Positions 35,202 through 44,361 of a DNA stretch of 64,000 bases are shown here, in pieces (position 1 is the stretch's first letter; every line of letters starts with the position of its first letter). Location of the stretch: the NCBI GenBank assembly GCA_022820945.1, contig JAJEEP010000036.1:47828-111827 (forward strand), written 5' to 3'. The position numbers and the translations under genes are program-made. Under the pieces are notes generated by a model. That model ran no database searches. It was not told the DNA's origin and was given only the letters and a program-made list of their open reading frames with translations. The DNA is from Alphaproteobacteria bacterium. GTDB lineage: Bacteria > Pseudomonadota > Alphaproteobacteria > UBA828.

Positions 35202-35226
35202 ACCCACTTAATCCCACCTGATCCCG
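35202..35226 (-). promoter_or_regulatory. Three 10-bp-spaced TGGGN repeats, MraZ-box-like
   Basis: On the minus strand CGGGA, TGGGA and TGGGT occur at exact 10-bp intervals. MraZ binds arrays of TGGGN separated by five bases, and such boxes precede mraZ and the division cluster. No mraZ gene follows here; downstream on the minus strand is non-coding DNA and the cut ORF at 35027. It may be a leftover promoter or an ectopic site. Confidence 0.35.
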
Positions 35227-35444
35227 TCGAATCGCATATAATTTATGAACACGGCATCCCGCTTTCGTCACGAGTTGCTCTTTCGGCCCGCTCCTGGCGG
35301 ATCGAGCGGTGGACCCGCGACCTTGTTTGCCGCGCGCACGATCATTCGTCCGGCGCGACTTCAGGCCCGCGCGACCGCAGCGTGTGGGATTCTACGTCGC
35401 GCACAAGACCCGTTGGACCTGCGCGACACGCGCAATCGCCGCAT

Positions 35445-35545
35445 GGGCCACCATGGGCCACCATGGGCCGCCTTCCGGTCCGTCTCTTGGGCCACCTTGG
35501 ACCACCTTGAGCCACCTTGGGCCGGAATAGGCCGGAATAGGCCGC
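35445..35545 (+). repeat. Degenerate 10-bp tandem repeats upstream of pyrB
   Basis: The consensus unit GGGCCACCWT recurs at 35445, 35455, 35465 (GGGCCGCCTT), 35489, 35499 (GGACCACCTT) and 35509 (GAGCCACCTT). GGCCGGAATA-like units follow to about 35545. A 14-bp spacer interrupts the array at 35475-35488. The 10-bp period is not a multiple of three, so it is not a protein repeat. It lies about 150 bp before pyrB in a gap of 953 bp (34737-35689) without a recognised gene. Confidence 0.6.
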
Positions 35546-35658
35546 AAAAGAAATTTCTTCCGGGGGTTTTCGCCCTGCTCGTTCGCCCCTGACGCGCGAG
35601 GCGGGCGGCCGCCAAGGCGCTCCGACAGCCTGCCGAAGCCCCCCGCGACCGCTAGCCC

Positions 35659-35687
35659 TTGCATATCGAGGTACGAGCGCCTACAAG
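35659..35687 (+). promoter_or_regulatory. Possible pyrB promoter
   Basis: TTGCAT (35659-35664) and TACAAG (35682-35687) are 17 nt apart and partly match sigma-70 consensus. The start of transcription would fall at or within the first codons of pyrB, favouring a leaderless message from the ATG at 35690 or 35696. Weak evidence. Confidence 0.25.
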
Positions 35688-35689
35688 GT

Positions 35690-36658
35690 ATGGTAATGCA
35701 GCCTGCGCTCTTGCCATCGATCTTCAGCGACCGGCATCTGCTGGGGATCGAGGGGCTTTCCTCGGGCGCGATCACCCACCTGCTCGATCTTTCCGAAGGC
35801 TACGTCGCGCTCAACCGCGAGGTGCAGAAGCGCAAGAGCCTGCTCGGCGGGCGCACGGTGGTGCTGCTCTTCTTCGAGACCTCGACCCGCACCCGCACCT
35901 CGTTCGAGCTTGCGGGCAAGCGGCTCGGCGCCGACGTCATCAACATCGCGGTGGCGAGCTCGGCGATCAAGAAGGGCGAGACGCTGATCGACACGGCGAT
36001 GACGCTCAACGCCATGCACCCGGACATGCTGATCGTCCGGCACCCCGATGCCGGCGCCGCCCGCCTGCTCGCCAACCACGTCGAGTGCGCCGTGATCAAC
36101 GCCGGCGACGGCAGCCACGAGCACCCCACCCAGGCGCTGCTGGATGCGCTCACCATCCGCCACCGCTTCGGCCGCATCGAGGGGCTCCGGGTCGCCATCT
36201 GCGGCGACGTGTTGCACAGCCGGGTCGCGCGCTCCAACATCCTGCTGCTCAACACCATGGGCGCCCAGGTGCGCATCATAGCGCCGCCGACCCTGGTGCC
36301 GGCGGCGATGGAGCGCATGGGGGTGGAGATCTTCCACGACATGCGCGCAGGGCTCGCGGGCTGCGACGTCATCATGATGCTGCGCCTCCAGCAGGAGCGC
36401 ATGCAGGGCACCTTCGTGCCGTCCGTCCGCGAGTATTTCCGCTTCTACGGCCTCGACCGGACCAAGCTCGCCGAGGCGCGCGAGAACGCGCTGATCCTCC
36501 ATCCGGGGCCCATGAACCGGGGCGTCGAGATCGACAGCGAGGTCGCCGACGACATCACGCGGAGCGCCATCCTCGACCAGGTCGAGCTCGGTGTCGCCGT
36601 GCGCCAGGCCTGCCTCGATGCGCTGAGCCGCAATCTCGGCCCGGCGCCGGTGTTCTGA
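35690..36658 (+). CDS. pyrB: Aspartate carbamoyltransferase, catalytic chain
   Basis: The 322-residue enzyme condenses carbamoyl phosphate and aspartate, the committed step of pyrimidine synthesis. Carbamoyl-phosphate motif STRTR is at 65-69 within [20 protein letters not shown] appears near residue 145 and [11 protein letters not shown] near residue 271. Length is typical. An in-frame ATG six nt downstream is an alternative start. The dihydroorotase gene begins 16 nt after the stop, as in many alphaproteobacterial pyrBC pairs. No regulatory-chain gene (pyrI) is present. Confidence 0.96.
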   Translation: MVMQPALLPSIFSDRHLLGIEGLSSGAITHLLDLSEGYVALNREVQKRKSLLGGRTVVLLFFETSTRTRTSFELAGKRLGADVINIAVASSAIKKGETLIDTAMTLNAMHPDMLIVRHPDAGAARLLANHVECAVINAGDGSHEHPTQALLDALTIRHRFGRIEGLRVAICGDVLHSRVARSNILLLNTMGAQVRIIAPPTLVPAAMERMGVEIFHDMRAGLAGCDVIMMLRLQQERMQGTFVPSVREYFRFYGLDRTKLAEARENALILHPGPMNRGVEIDSEVADDITRSAILDQVELGVAVRQACLDALSRNLGPAPVF

Positions 36659-36674
36659 TACGGGAGAGCCACGC

Positions 36675-37976
<1,302 letters not shown>

Positions 37977-37984
37977 GCGCCCCC

Positions 37985-39199
37985 GTGTCCTACGCCGACA
38001 TCGCCACCGCCGGCCTCCGCTGCCTGCCGCCGGAGACGGCGCACGGCGCGGCAATCGCGCTGCTCGGGCTGACGCGGCCGCTGGCGCCACCGCCGCCCGA
38101 TCCGGCGCTTGCGATGACGCTATGGGGCCTGCGCTTCCCGACCCCCGTGGGCCTCGCCGCCGGCTTCGACAAGGATGTCCGATGCCCCGACGCGGCGGCC
38201 AGGCTCGGCCTCGGCTTCGGCGAGGCGGGCACGGTGACGCCACAGCCGCAGCCGGGCAATCCCCGGCCCAGGCTCTTCCGATTGCGGCGGGAGCGCGCGC
38301 TGATCAACCGCTACGGCTTCAACAGCGCGGGCCTCGATATCGTCGCCGCACGGCTGGAGCGCTGGCGCCGGACGCATGGCGCACACCCGCGCCCGCTCGG
38401 GGTCAATATCGGCGTGAACAAGGAGAGCGCCGATCCCGCACGCGACTACGCCGCCGGCCTCGCCCGCGTGGCGGCGCTCGCCGACTACGTGGCGGTGAAC
38501 GTCTCCTCGCCCAACACGCCGGGGCTGCGCGCGTGGCAGGCGGGCGATTCGCTCCACCGCCTGCTGGCCGCGCTCGCGGACGCTCACGGCCGCCTCGACC
38601 GCGCGCCGCCCATCCTGCTCAAGCTCGCGCCGGAGATCGACGACGAGGCCCTGGAGGCGCTTTTGGACGCCATCGAGGGCGCGCCCATCGCCGGCCTGAT
38701 TCTCACCAACACGACCACCGCGCGCCCGCCCGGCCTGGTCTCGCGCCAGCGGGCGGAGGAGGGCGGGCTCAGCGGCCCGCCGCTGGCGCCCCGCGCGCTG
38801 GAGGTGCTGCGCCGCGCCTATGCCTTGAGCGGCGGACGCCTGCCGCTGATCGGGGTGGGCGGGATCGATTCGCCGGAGGCGGCCTACGCCCGCATCCGCG
38901 CGGGCGCGAGCCTCGTCCAGCTATACACCGCGCTGGTCTATCGGGGCCCGCGCCTCGTCGGCGAGATCACGCAAGGGCTCGCGCGGCTGCTTGCGGCCGA
39001 CGGCTTCGCTTCGCTGGCGGACGCGGTCGGCGCCGACCACCGCACCCCGGCCCGGCCCGATCAGGACGCGACCGCGATTTCCTTCGCGATGGCCCGCGCG
39101 GCTTCGAGCGGATCGGGCGCCTGCGTGATCGGGCGGCCCACGACCAGCGCCGTCGCGCCGGCGCGCGCCGCATCCGCCGGCGTCGCCACCCGCGCTTGA
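37985..39199 (+). CDS. pyrD: Dihydroorotate dehydrogenase, class 2, with C-terminal extension
   Basis: The 404-residue product is a membrane-associated quinone-dependent enzyme. It has GLAAGFDKD near residue 56, NRYGFNSAG near 107, VNIGVNKES near 141, VNVSSPNTPGLR near 172 and LTNTTTARPP near 240. The C-terminal half has GGIDSPEAAYARIRAGASLVQLYTALVY. The family normally ends near ADAVGADHR (residue 353); here the frame runs 51 residues further, through 139 nt antisense to the end of pyrF. The GTG at 37985 is preferred, as the frame open before it lies in pyrC. Confidence 0.9.
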   Translation: MSYADIATAGLRCLPPETAHGAAIALLGLTRPLAPPPPDPALAMTLWGLRFPTPVGLAAGFDKDVRCPDAAARLGLGFGEAGTVTPQPQPGNPRPRLFRLRRERALINRYGFNSAGLDIVAARLERWRRTHGAHPRPLGVNIGVNKESADPARDYAAGLARVAALADYVAVNVSSPNTPGLRAWQAGDSLHRLLAALADAHGRLDRAPPILLKLAPEIDDEALEALLDAIEGAPIAGLILTNTTTARPPGLVSRQRAEEGGLSGPPLAPRALEVLRRAYALSGGRLPLIGVGGIDSPEAAYARIRAGASLVQLYTALVYRGPRLVGEITQGLARLLAADGFASLADAVGADHRTPARPDQDATAISFAMARAASSGSGACVIGRPTTSAVAPARAASAGVATRA

Positions 39200-39786
39200 T
39201 CGCCCTTGCCGCTGCCCGCGCCGCTTGCCGGGCGAATGCCGGGGACGACGATATGGAAGTCCGGGCCGTGAGCGGCACGCAGCGCCGCGATCTCGTGGGG
39301 GCTCGCGATGACACCGGCCAACCCGGCTTCGTGGGCCAGCGCCGCGAGGCGCAGCACCTGATCGCGCGTGGAGCCGGCGATACCCTGGTGCGCCAGCGCG
39401 TCGGCGTCGAGGCTGGTCAGCACGGTCACGCCGAGGAGGTTCGGCGGCGGTACGCCAAGCTGCGCGGCCTCCTCCTCAGCCGCCCCGCACGCCGCCCGCA
39501 TCATGGCGCCGCCGCCGGCGGTGTGGACGGTGAGGTAGTGCGGCTCCAGCGCGACCACGCTGCGCACGGCGCCTGCCACTGTGTTCGGGATGTCGTGCAG
39601 CTTGAGGTCGAGGAAGAGCGGCCGGCCTGCGGCACGCACCGCACCCACGCCCTCCGGCCCGTGCGCACAGAAGTACTCGAGCCCGAGCTTGAGGCCGCCC
39701 ACCGCCGGGGCGAGCAGGCCCGCCAGCCGCTCGACCGCAGGCCGGTCGCGGGCATCGAGAGCGCAGTAGAGAGAGACGTTCGCCAT
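39061..39786 (-). CDS. pyrF: Orotidine 5'-phosphate decarboxylase
   Basis: The 241-residue decarboxylase makes UMP. The Asp-Lys-Asp catalytic array is in FLDLKLHDIPNTV near residues 57-69, preceded by YCALDARDRPAVERLAG. The phosphate-binding end has VPGIRPASG and VVGRPITQAPDP. The ATG at 39786 fits the family start; the longer frame begins in the inverted repeat. It is on the opposite strand to the other pyr genes, and its 3' end overlaps that of pyrD by 139 nt. Confidence 0.93.
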   Translation of the reverse strand: MANVSLYCALDARDRPAVERLAGLLAPAVGGLKLGLEYFCAHGPEGVGAVRAAGRPLFLDLKLHDIPNTVAGAVRSVVALEPHYLTVHTAGGGAMMRAACGAAEEEAAQLGVPPPNLLGVTVLTSLDADALAHQGIAGSTRDQVLRLAALAHEAGLAGVIASPHEIAALRAAHGPDFHIVVPGIRPASGAGSGKGDQARVATPADAARAGATALVVGRPITQAPDPLEAARAIAKEIAVAS

Positions 39787-39850
39787 GACCATCCCGTTCG
39801 GGCAGGGATAGTTTACCCTCGCACCGAGAGTGGCACGACCGGGAGCGAGC

Positions 39851-39960
39851 CCCCACCTCACCCCGGCCCTCTCCGCCCCCAAGGGCGGAGAGGGAGAGCA
39901 GGCCGATGCCGTCTGCGTTCCCCCTCCGCCTTTGGGGGAGGGGGACAGGGGGAGGTGGGA
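39851..39960 (+). repeat. REP-like nested inverted repeats between pyrF and pyrE
   Basis: Two strong palindromes occur. One is CCCTCTCCGCCC, a 4-nt loop, then GGGCGGAGAGGG (39867-39894). The second is CCCCCTCCGCC facing GGGGGAGGGGG (about 39920-39945). Outer arms CCCACCTC and GAGGTGGG bracket both. This is the form of GC-rich REP/BIME-like intergenic elements. It could also serve as a bidirectional hairpin between divergent genes. Confidence 0.65.
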
Positions 39961-40061
39961 AAATCCCGGCGCGCCGGGCAAATAGCGATTGCCGGTGCAC
40001 TTCGGACCTTCCTATGCAATCCGAATCCTAACGGTGCGCGGAACAGCGGCAGGGGGCGCGG

Positions 40062-40700
40062 ATGAGCCGAACGGCACAGGAGATCGCGGCGGTCCTGCTG
40101 GAGACCGGCGCCTTCCTGGTGCGGCCGGCCGAGCCCTTCCGCCTCACCTCCGGGCTCTATGCGCCCTTCTACGTGAACTGCCGGTTGATCCTGTCTAGGC
40201 ATGAGGCGCGCGCACAGGCGGCGGCGGCGCTGGCGGCCACCGTGCCGCAGCCGGAAACAACGGTCGTTGCCGGTGGCGTCACGGCGGGCGTCCCCTTCGC
40301 TACCCTCGTCGCCGACCGGCTGGCGCTGCCCATGGTCTACGTCCGCACCGAGGCCAAGGCGCACGGCACCGCAGGCCGCATCGAGGGCGGCGACGTCGCC
40401 GGCGCGCGCGTTCACCTGATCGAGGACCTGATCTCGACCGCCGGCAGCATCCTCGCCTTCGCCCAAGCACTGCGCGATGCGGGCGCGGAGGTCGACCGGG
40501 TGAGCGTGCTGTTCTCGCGCGCGGGCGCATCGGCGCAGCAGGCGCTGGAGGAGGCAGGCCTCGCGCTCACCGCCATCTGCGATCTCGACACGCTGCTCGC
40601 GGTGGCGCTCGACAGCGGGCGCATCGACGAGCAGGGGCTGGGCGAGGTCCGGGCCTTTCTCGCTGACCCGGAAGCCTGGTCCGCCCGCCACGCGGCCTGA
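40062..40700 (+). CDS. pyrE: Orotate phosphoribosyltransferase
   Basis: The 212-residue enzyme transfers ribose phosphate from PRPP to orotate. The PRPP loop is in VHLIEDLISTAGS near residues 118-130, preceded by the orotate-binding FRLTSGLYAPFYVN near residue 26. VVAGGVTAGVPFA lies near residue 68 and MVYVRTEAKAHG near residue 90. The gene follows pyrF divergently after the REP-like element. With pyrB, C, D and F it completes the pathway apart from carAB. Confidence 0.93.
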   Translation: MSRTAQEIAAVLLETGAFLVRPAEPFRLTSGLYAPFYVNCRLILSRHEARAQAAAALAATVPQPETTVVAGGVTAGVPFATLVADRLALPMVYVRTEAKAHGTAGRIEGGDVAGARVHLIEDLISTAGSILAFAQALRDAGAEVDRVSVLFSRAGASAQQALEEAGLALTAICDLDTLLAVALDSGRIDEQGLGEVRAFLADPEAWSARHAA

Positions 40701-40719
40701 GCGCCGCGCGACCCCGCGT

Positions 40720-42093
40720 TCAGAAATCGATGGCGCGGCCCTTGCGCTCCCAATCGCCGTAGCGCGTCGGCTCCGGCCCCGCCGGGCCGCCGACCTCGGG
40801 CACGGGTTCGACACGCTCTTCGGCGCCGTCGCCGTTGTTGGCGGCAGTTCCCGACTCCACCACCGCTGCGGCCGCCGCTGCGACGGCCTCGCTCGCAGCC
40901 GCAAGCCGGGCCCTCTCCACCGTCGTGCCGTCCCGCGCCAGCACGTCCGGCCCGATGGAGGCGATGTCGGGGAGTCCGCAGAGCCCCATGGTGAGATCGA
41001 GCTCGCGGCGGAAGATGTCGAACACATGCGCCACGCCCGCCTCGCCGGCAACCGAGAGGCCCCAGAACTGCGGCCTCCCGATGGAGCAGCAGTCCGCGCC
41101 CAGCGCGAGCGCCTTGACGATGTGGGAGCCCCGCCTGATGCCGCCGTCGAGGATCAACGCGGCGCGGCCCGCCACCGCCTCCGCCACGGCCGGCAGCGCG
41201 TCCACGGCACCCGCCACGCCGTCGAGCTGTCGGCCCCCGTGGTTGGAGACGAACATCCCTTCCACGCCGTTGGCCACCGCCTCGACGGCATCGGCCGGGT
41301 GAAGGATGCCCTTGAGCAGGAGCGGCCCCTTCCAGCGGGCGCGCAGGTCGGCGATGTCGCGCCACTGAATGCCGGGGTCGGGCAGCCCCACCATCCGCTG
41401 GGCGAGCGCGGTGAGGTCCTCGCCGCCGTCCGCCCTGCGGTAGTTGCCGAAGGTGATCCTGGGAATGGCGCTCCGCATCCGCCACAGCCAGCCCAGCTTG
41501 GTCGCCATGTTGGCGATCTCGCGGGCGGACATCGTGGGCGGAATCACGAAGCCGTTGCGGATGTCGCGCTCGCGATTGCCGAGGAGCTGGGTGTCGACGG
41601 TCACGATCAGCACTTCGTAACCGGCCGCCTGCGCGCGCGCCGCCATCTCGTGTGTGAGCCCGCGGTCCTTGTAGATGTAGGTCTGGAACCAGCGGGGCTC
41701 GACGCCGGTCTCGGCCAGCTCCTCCAGGCTGCACACCGAGCCGTGGCTGAGGCAGTAGACGGAGCCGGCCTTGGTCGCCGCGCGCGCCGAGGCGGCCTCG
41801 CCGTCCGGCCATAGCAGCCCGGCAAGCCCCGTGGGCGGCACGATGAGCGGCATCGAAAGCCGCCGGCCCAACAGCGTGGTCGAGAGGTCGCGGCTTGGCG
41901 CGCCGCCGATGGGGCGGGGGTAAAGGTCGACGTCATCGAAGGCGGAGACGTTGCGGCGCAGCGTGTGCTCGTCGCCCGCGCCGCCGTCGACGAAGTCGAA
42001 GACCGGACGCGGCAGCACGCGCCGGGACTCTTCCCGAAGCGTCGCGATGTTGTAGGCCCGCCGCTGCCAGCGGGGTTGGCGTTGGTTCGCCAT
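40720..42093 (-). CDS. FMN-dependent alpha-hydroxyacid (lactate) dehydrogenase with C-terminal SDHAF4-like tail
   Basis: The 457-residue protein has an LldD-type core to about residue 389. The catalytic histidine H285 lies in FVSNHGGRQLDG and the FMN site in ILDGGIRRGSHIVKALALGAD. A 68-residue tail is added: an Ala/Glu-rich linker and then GGPAGPEPTRYGDWERKG at the extreme C-terminus, the signature of DUF1674/SDHAF4 proteins that help mature the flavoprotein subunit of succinate dehydrogenase. DUF1674 is normally a separate small protein. The ATG at 42093 has GAGGA five nt upstream; the ATG at 42099 is too close. It oxidises an L-2-hydroxyacid, probably at the inner membrane. Confidence 0.88.
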   Translation of the reverse strand: MANQRQPRWQRRAYNIATLREESRRVLPRPVFDFVDGGAGDEHTLRRNVSAFDDVDLYPRPIGGAPSRDLSTTLLGRRLSMPLIVPPTGLAGLLWPDGEAASARAATKAGSVYCLSHGSVCSLEELAETGVEPRWFQTYIYKDRGLTHEMAARAQAAGYEVLIVTVDTQLLGNRERDIRNGFVIPPTMSAREIANMATKLGWLWRMRSAIPRITFGNYRRADGGEDLTALAQRMVGLPDPGIQWRDIADLRARWKGPLLLKGILHPADAVEAVANGVEGMFVSNHGGRQLDGVAGAVDALPAVAEAVAGRAALILDGGIRRGSHIVKALALGADCCSIGRPQFWGLSVAGEAGVAHVFDIFRRELDLTMGLCGLPDIASIGPDVLARDGTTVERARLAAASEAVAAAAAAVVESGTAANNGDGAEERVEPVPEVGGPAGPEPTRYGDWERKGRAIDF

Positions 42094-42279
42094 TCTCATC
42101 CTCGTCGTGACGGCGCGCCAGTATAGGGGCCGCGCGCCCCGCGCGCATGGGTGCGTGATCGGGGCGTGCTTGACCCGCTCGGGCGCGAGTATGACACTGC
42201 CGCGCCGCCGGGGGCGCTCGGCAGCAAGCGCGCATCCACCACGTGCGGCCGCCGGGCCGCAACAGCGAACGGACGGCCC

Positions 42280-44358
42280 ATGAAGCTGATCGGCGTCGAT
42301 GTCGGCGGCACCTTCACCGACCTTATCATTACCGACAGCGAGACGCGCGAGAGCGCGATCCACAAGGTGCCCACCACGCCCGACGACCCGTCGGAGGGCG
42401 CCGCAGCGGGCATCGCCGCGCTCTGCGAGCGGAGCGGCACGGCGCCGGACGCCATCGCCCATGTCTTCCACGGCACCACGATCTCGACCAACGCGGTGCT
42501 CCAGTACGACGGCGCCGAGACCGGCATGATCACCTCGGCCGGCTACCGCGACATCATCCACATCGGCCGCCACCAGCGGCCGCAGAACTACTCGATCATG
42601 CAGGACATCCCGTGGCAGGCGCGCCCGCTGGTGCGCCGCCGCCACCGCCTCACCGTGAAGGAGCGGCGGGTGCCGCCGCAGGGCGACGTGCTGGAGCCGC
42701 TGGACGAAGAGGGCGTGCGCCAGGCCGCCCGGACCCTGCGCGACAAGGGTGTGGAGGCGGTCGCCATCTGCTTCCTCTTCGCTTACATCGACCCCACGCA
42801 TGAGGAGCGCGCGCGGGCCATCGTGCTGGAGGAATGGCCCGAGGCCTTCGTCACCACCTCGGCCCGGGTCGCGCCGCAGTTCCGCGAGTTCGAGCGCTTC
42901 ACCACGGCAGCGATGAACGCCTTCATCGGTCCCAAGGTGCGCAACTACGTGCGCCGCTTCGAGGACCGGCTGAAGCAGGGCGGCGTCGCGGGCGACCTCC
43001 ACATCATGGGCTCGAACGGCGGCGTCGCGACCGCAGCGATGGTGGCGGACGTGCCGGTCATTACACTGATGTCGGGGCCGGCCGCCGGCGTGCTCGGCGG
43101 CGCCTGGGCGGCGGAGCATTCCGGTCGCCGGCGCTTGATCACCTTCGACGTGGGCGGCACCAGCGCCGACATCGGCATCGTGATCGACGGCCGCTACAAC
43201 GAGGCCACCGCGCGCGACACCTGGATCGGCGGCTACCCGGTGCTCGTGCCGATGATCGACATCACCACCATTGGCGCCGGCGGCGGCAGCATCGCCCGCA
43301 CCGATGCCGGCGGCGCCTTCAAGGTGGGGCCGGAGAGCGCGGGCTCGCAGCCGGGCCCCGCCTGCTACGGCCGGGGCGGCGATGCGCCCACGGTCACCGA
43401 CGCCAACCTCGTGCTCGGCCGGCTGGATGCCGACAACTTCCTCGGCGGCGAGATGACGCTCGCGCCCGAGCGAGCCGATCAGGCGCTGACGGAGCTTGCC
43501 GAGATCCTTGGCGTCGACAAGCACGAGGCCGCCGAAGGCGTGCTCACCATCGTCAACAGCAACATGGCCAACGCCATCCGCTCCAAGACCGTGCAGAAGG
43601 GCCTCGACCCGCGCGACTTCTCGCTGGTCGCTTTCGGCGGTGCCGGCCCGCTGCACGGGGCCGAGGTGGCGGCGATGCTCGACGTGCCCGAGGTCGTGGT
43701 GCCGCCGCATCCCGGCATCACCTCCGCCGCGGGGCTGCTCACCACCGACCTCAAGTACGACCAGATCATGACCGCCTTCCAGGTCAAGGGCGCGGTCGAC
43801 ATCGGGCGAATCAACACGGACTTCGCGCGGCTGAGCCGCGACCTCCTGGCCCAGTACGAGGCCGCCGGCCTCGGCTCGGACCGGGTGGAGGAGCGCCGCG
43901 CGGGCGATCTCCGCTACGTCGGCCAGGGTTATGAGCTGCGCGTGGCCTTCCCGGCAGACGAGCTGAGCGAGGCCGGGCTTGAAGAGGTCTGGCAGGCCTT
44001 CCATGCCCTGCACGAGCAGGAATACGGCCACTGCTTCACCGAGAGCCCCATCGAGATCGTGAACATCCGCATCACCGGAGTCGGCCGCATGCCCAAGATC
44101 GCGGCACCGCCTGCGCCGGCCGGCGGCTCGCTGGAGGAGGCACGGGTGAAGACCGCGCGCTCGGTCTTCCGCGTGGACGGTGCGCTGGAGGGCTACGACA
44201 CGGCATTCTATCGGCGCGAATCGCTGCCGGTGGAGGCGCCGTTCCCCGGCCCCGCAGTCATTTTGCAAACGGACGCCACCACCGTGGTGCCGCCCGGCTG
44301 GTCGGTGCGCGTCGATACCAGCGCGAACCTCATCCTGCGCCTGGGCGAGGAGGGATAG
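42280..44358 (+). CDS. hyuA: Hydantoinase/oxoprolinase subunit A
   Basis: The 692-residue full-length HyuA has the ATP-binding MKLIGVDVGGTFTDLI at the N-terminus, HGTTISTNAVL near residue 64, SGPAAGVLGG near residue 266, FDVGGTSADIG near residue 289 and GGGSIARTDAGG near 330. Together with HyuB, encoded 3 nt downstream, it should hydrolyse a hydantoin, oxoproline or related cyclic amide using ATP. The start ATG is chosen by homology; the frame open upstream is not coding. It is divergent from the flavoprotein gene. Confidence 0.92.
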   Translation: MKLIGVDVGGTFTDLIITDSETRESAIHKVPTTPDDPSEGAAAGIAALCERSGTAPDAIAHVFHGTTISTNAVLQYDGAETGMITSAGYRDIIHIGRHQRPQNYSIMQDIPWQARPLVRRRHRLTVKERRVPPQGDVLEPLDEEGVRQAARTLRDKGVEAVAICFLFAYIDPTHEERARAIVLEEWPEAFVTTSARVAPQFREFERFTTAAMNAFIGPKVRNYVRRFEDRLKQGGVAGDLHIMGSNGGVATAAMVADVPVITLMSGPAAGVLGGAWAAEHSGRRRLITFDVGGTSADIGIVIDGRYNEATARDTWIGGYPVLVPMIDITTIGAGGGSIARTDAGGAFKVGPESAGSQPGPACYGRGGDAPTVTDANLVLGRLDADNFLGGEMTLAPERADQALTELAEILGVDKHEAAEGVLTIVNSNMANAIRSKTVQKGLDPRDFSLVAFGGAGPLHGAEVAAMLDVPEVVVPPHPGITSAAGLLTTDLKYDQIMTAFQVKGAVDIGRINTDFARLSRDLLAQYEAAGLGSDRVEERRAGDLRYVGQGYELRVAFPADELSEAGLEEVWQAFHALHEQEYGHCFTESPIEIVNIRITGVGRMPKIAAPPAPAGGSLEEARVKTARSVFRVDGALEGYDTAFYRRESLPVEAPFPGPAVILQTDATTVVPPGWSVRVDTSANLILRLGEEG

Positions 44359-44361
44359 ATC

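Noticed and set aside
35445..35545. CRISPR array
   Set aside because: The repeat unit is 10 bp without spacers of regular length, so it is a tandem repeat only.
39851..39960. Rho-independent terminator of pyrF or pyrE
   Set aside because: The hairpins lie upstream of both divergent genes and lack a T tract.
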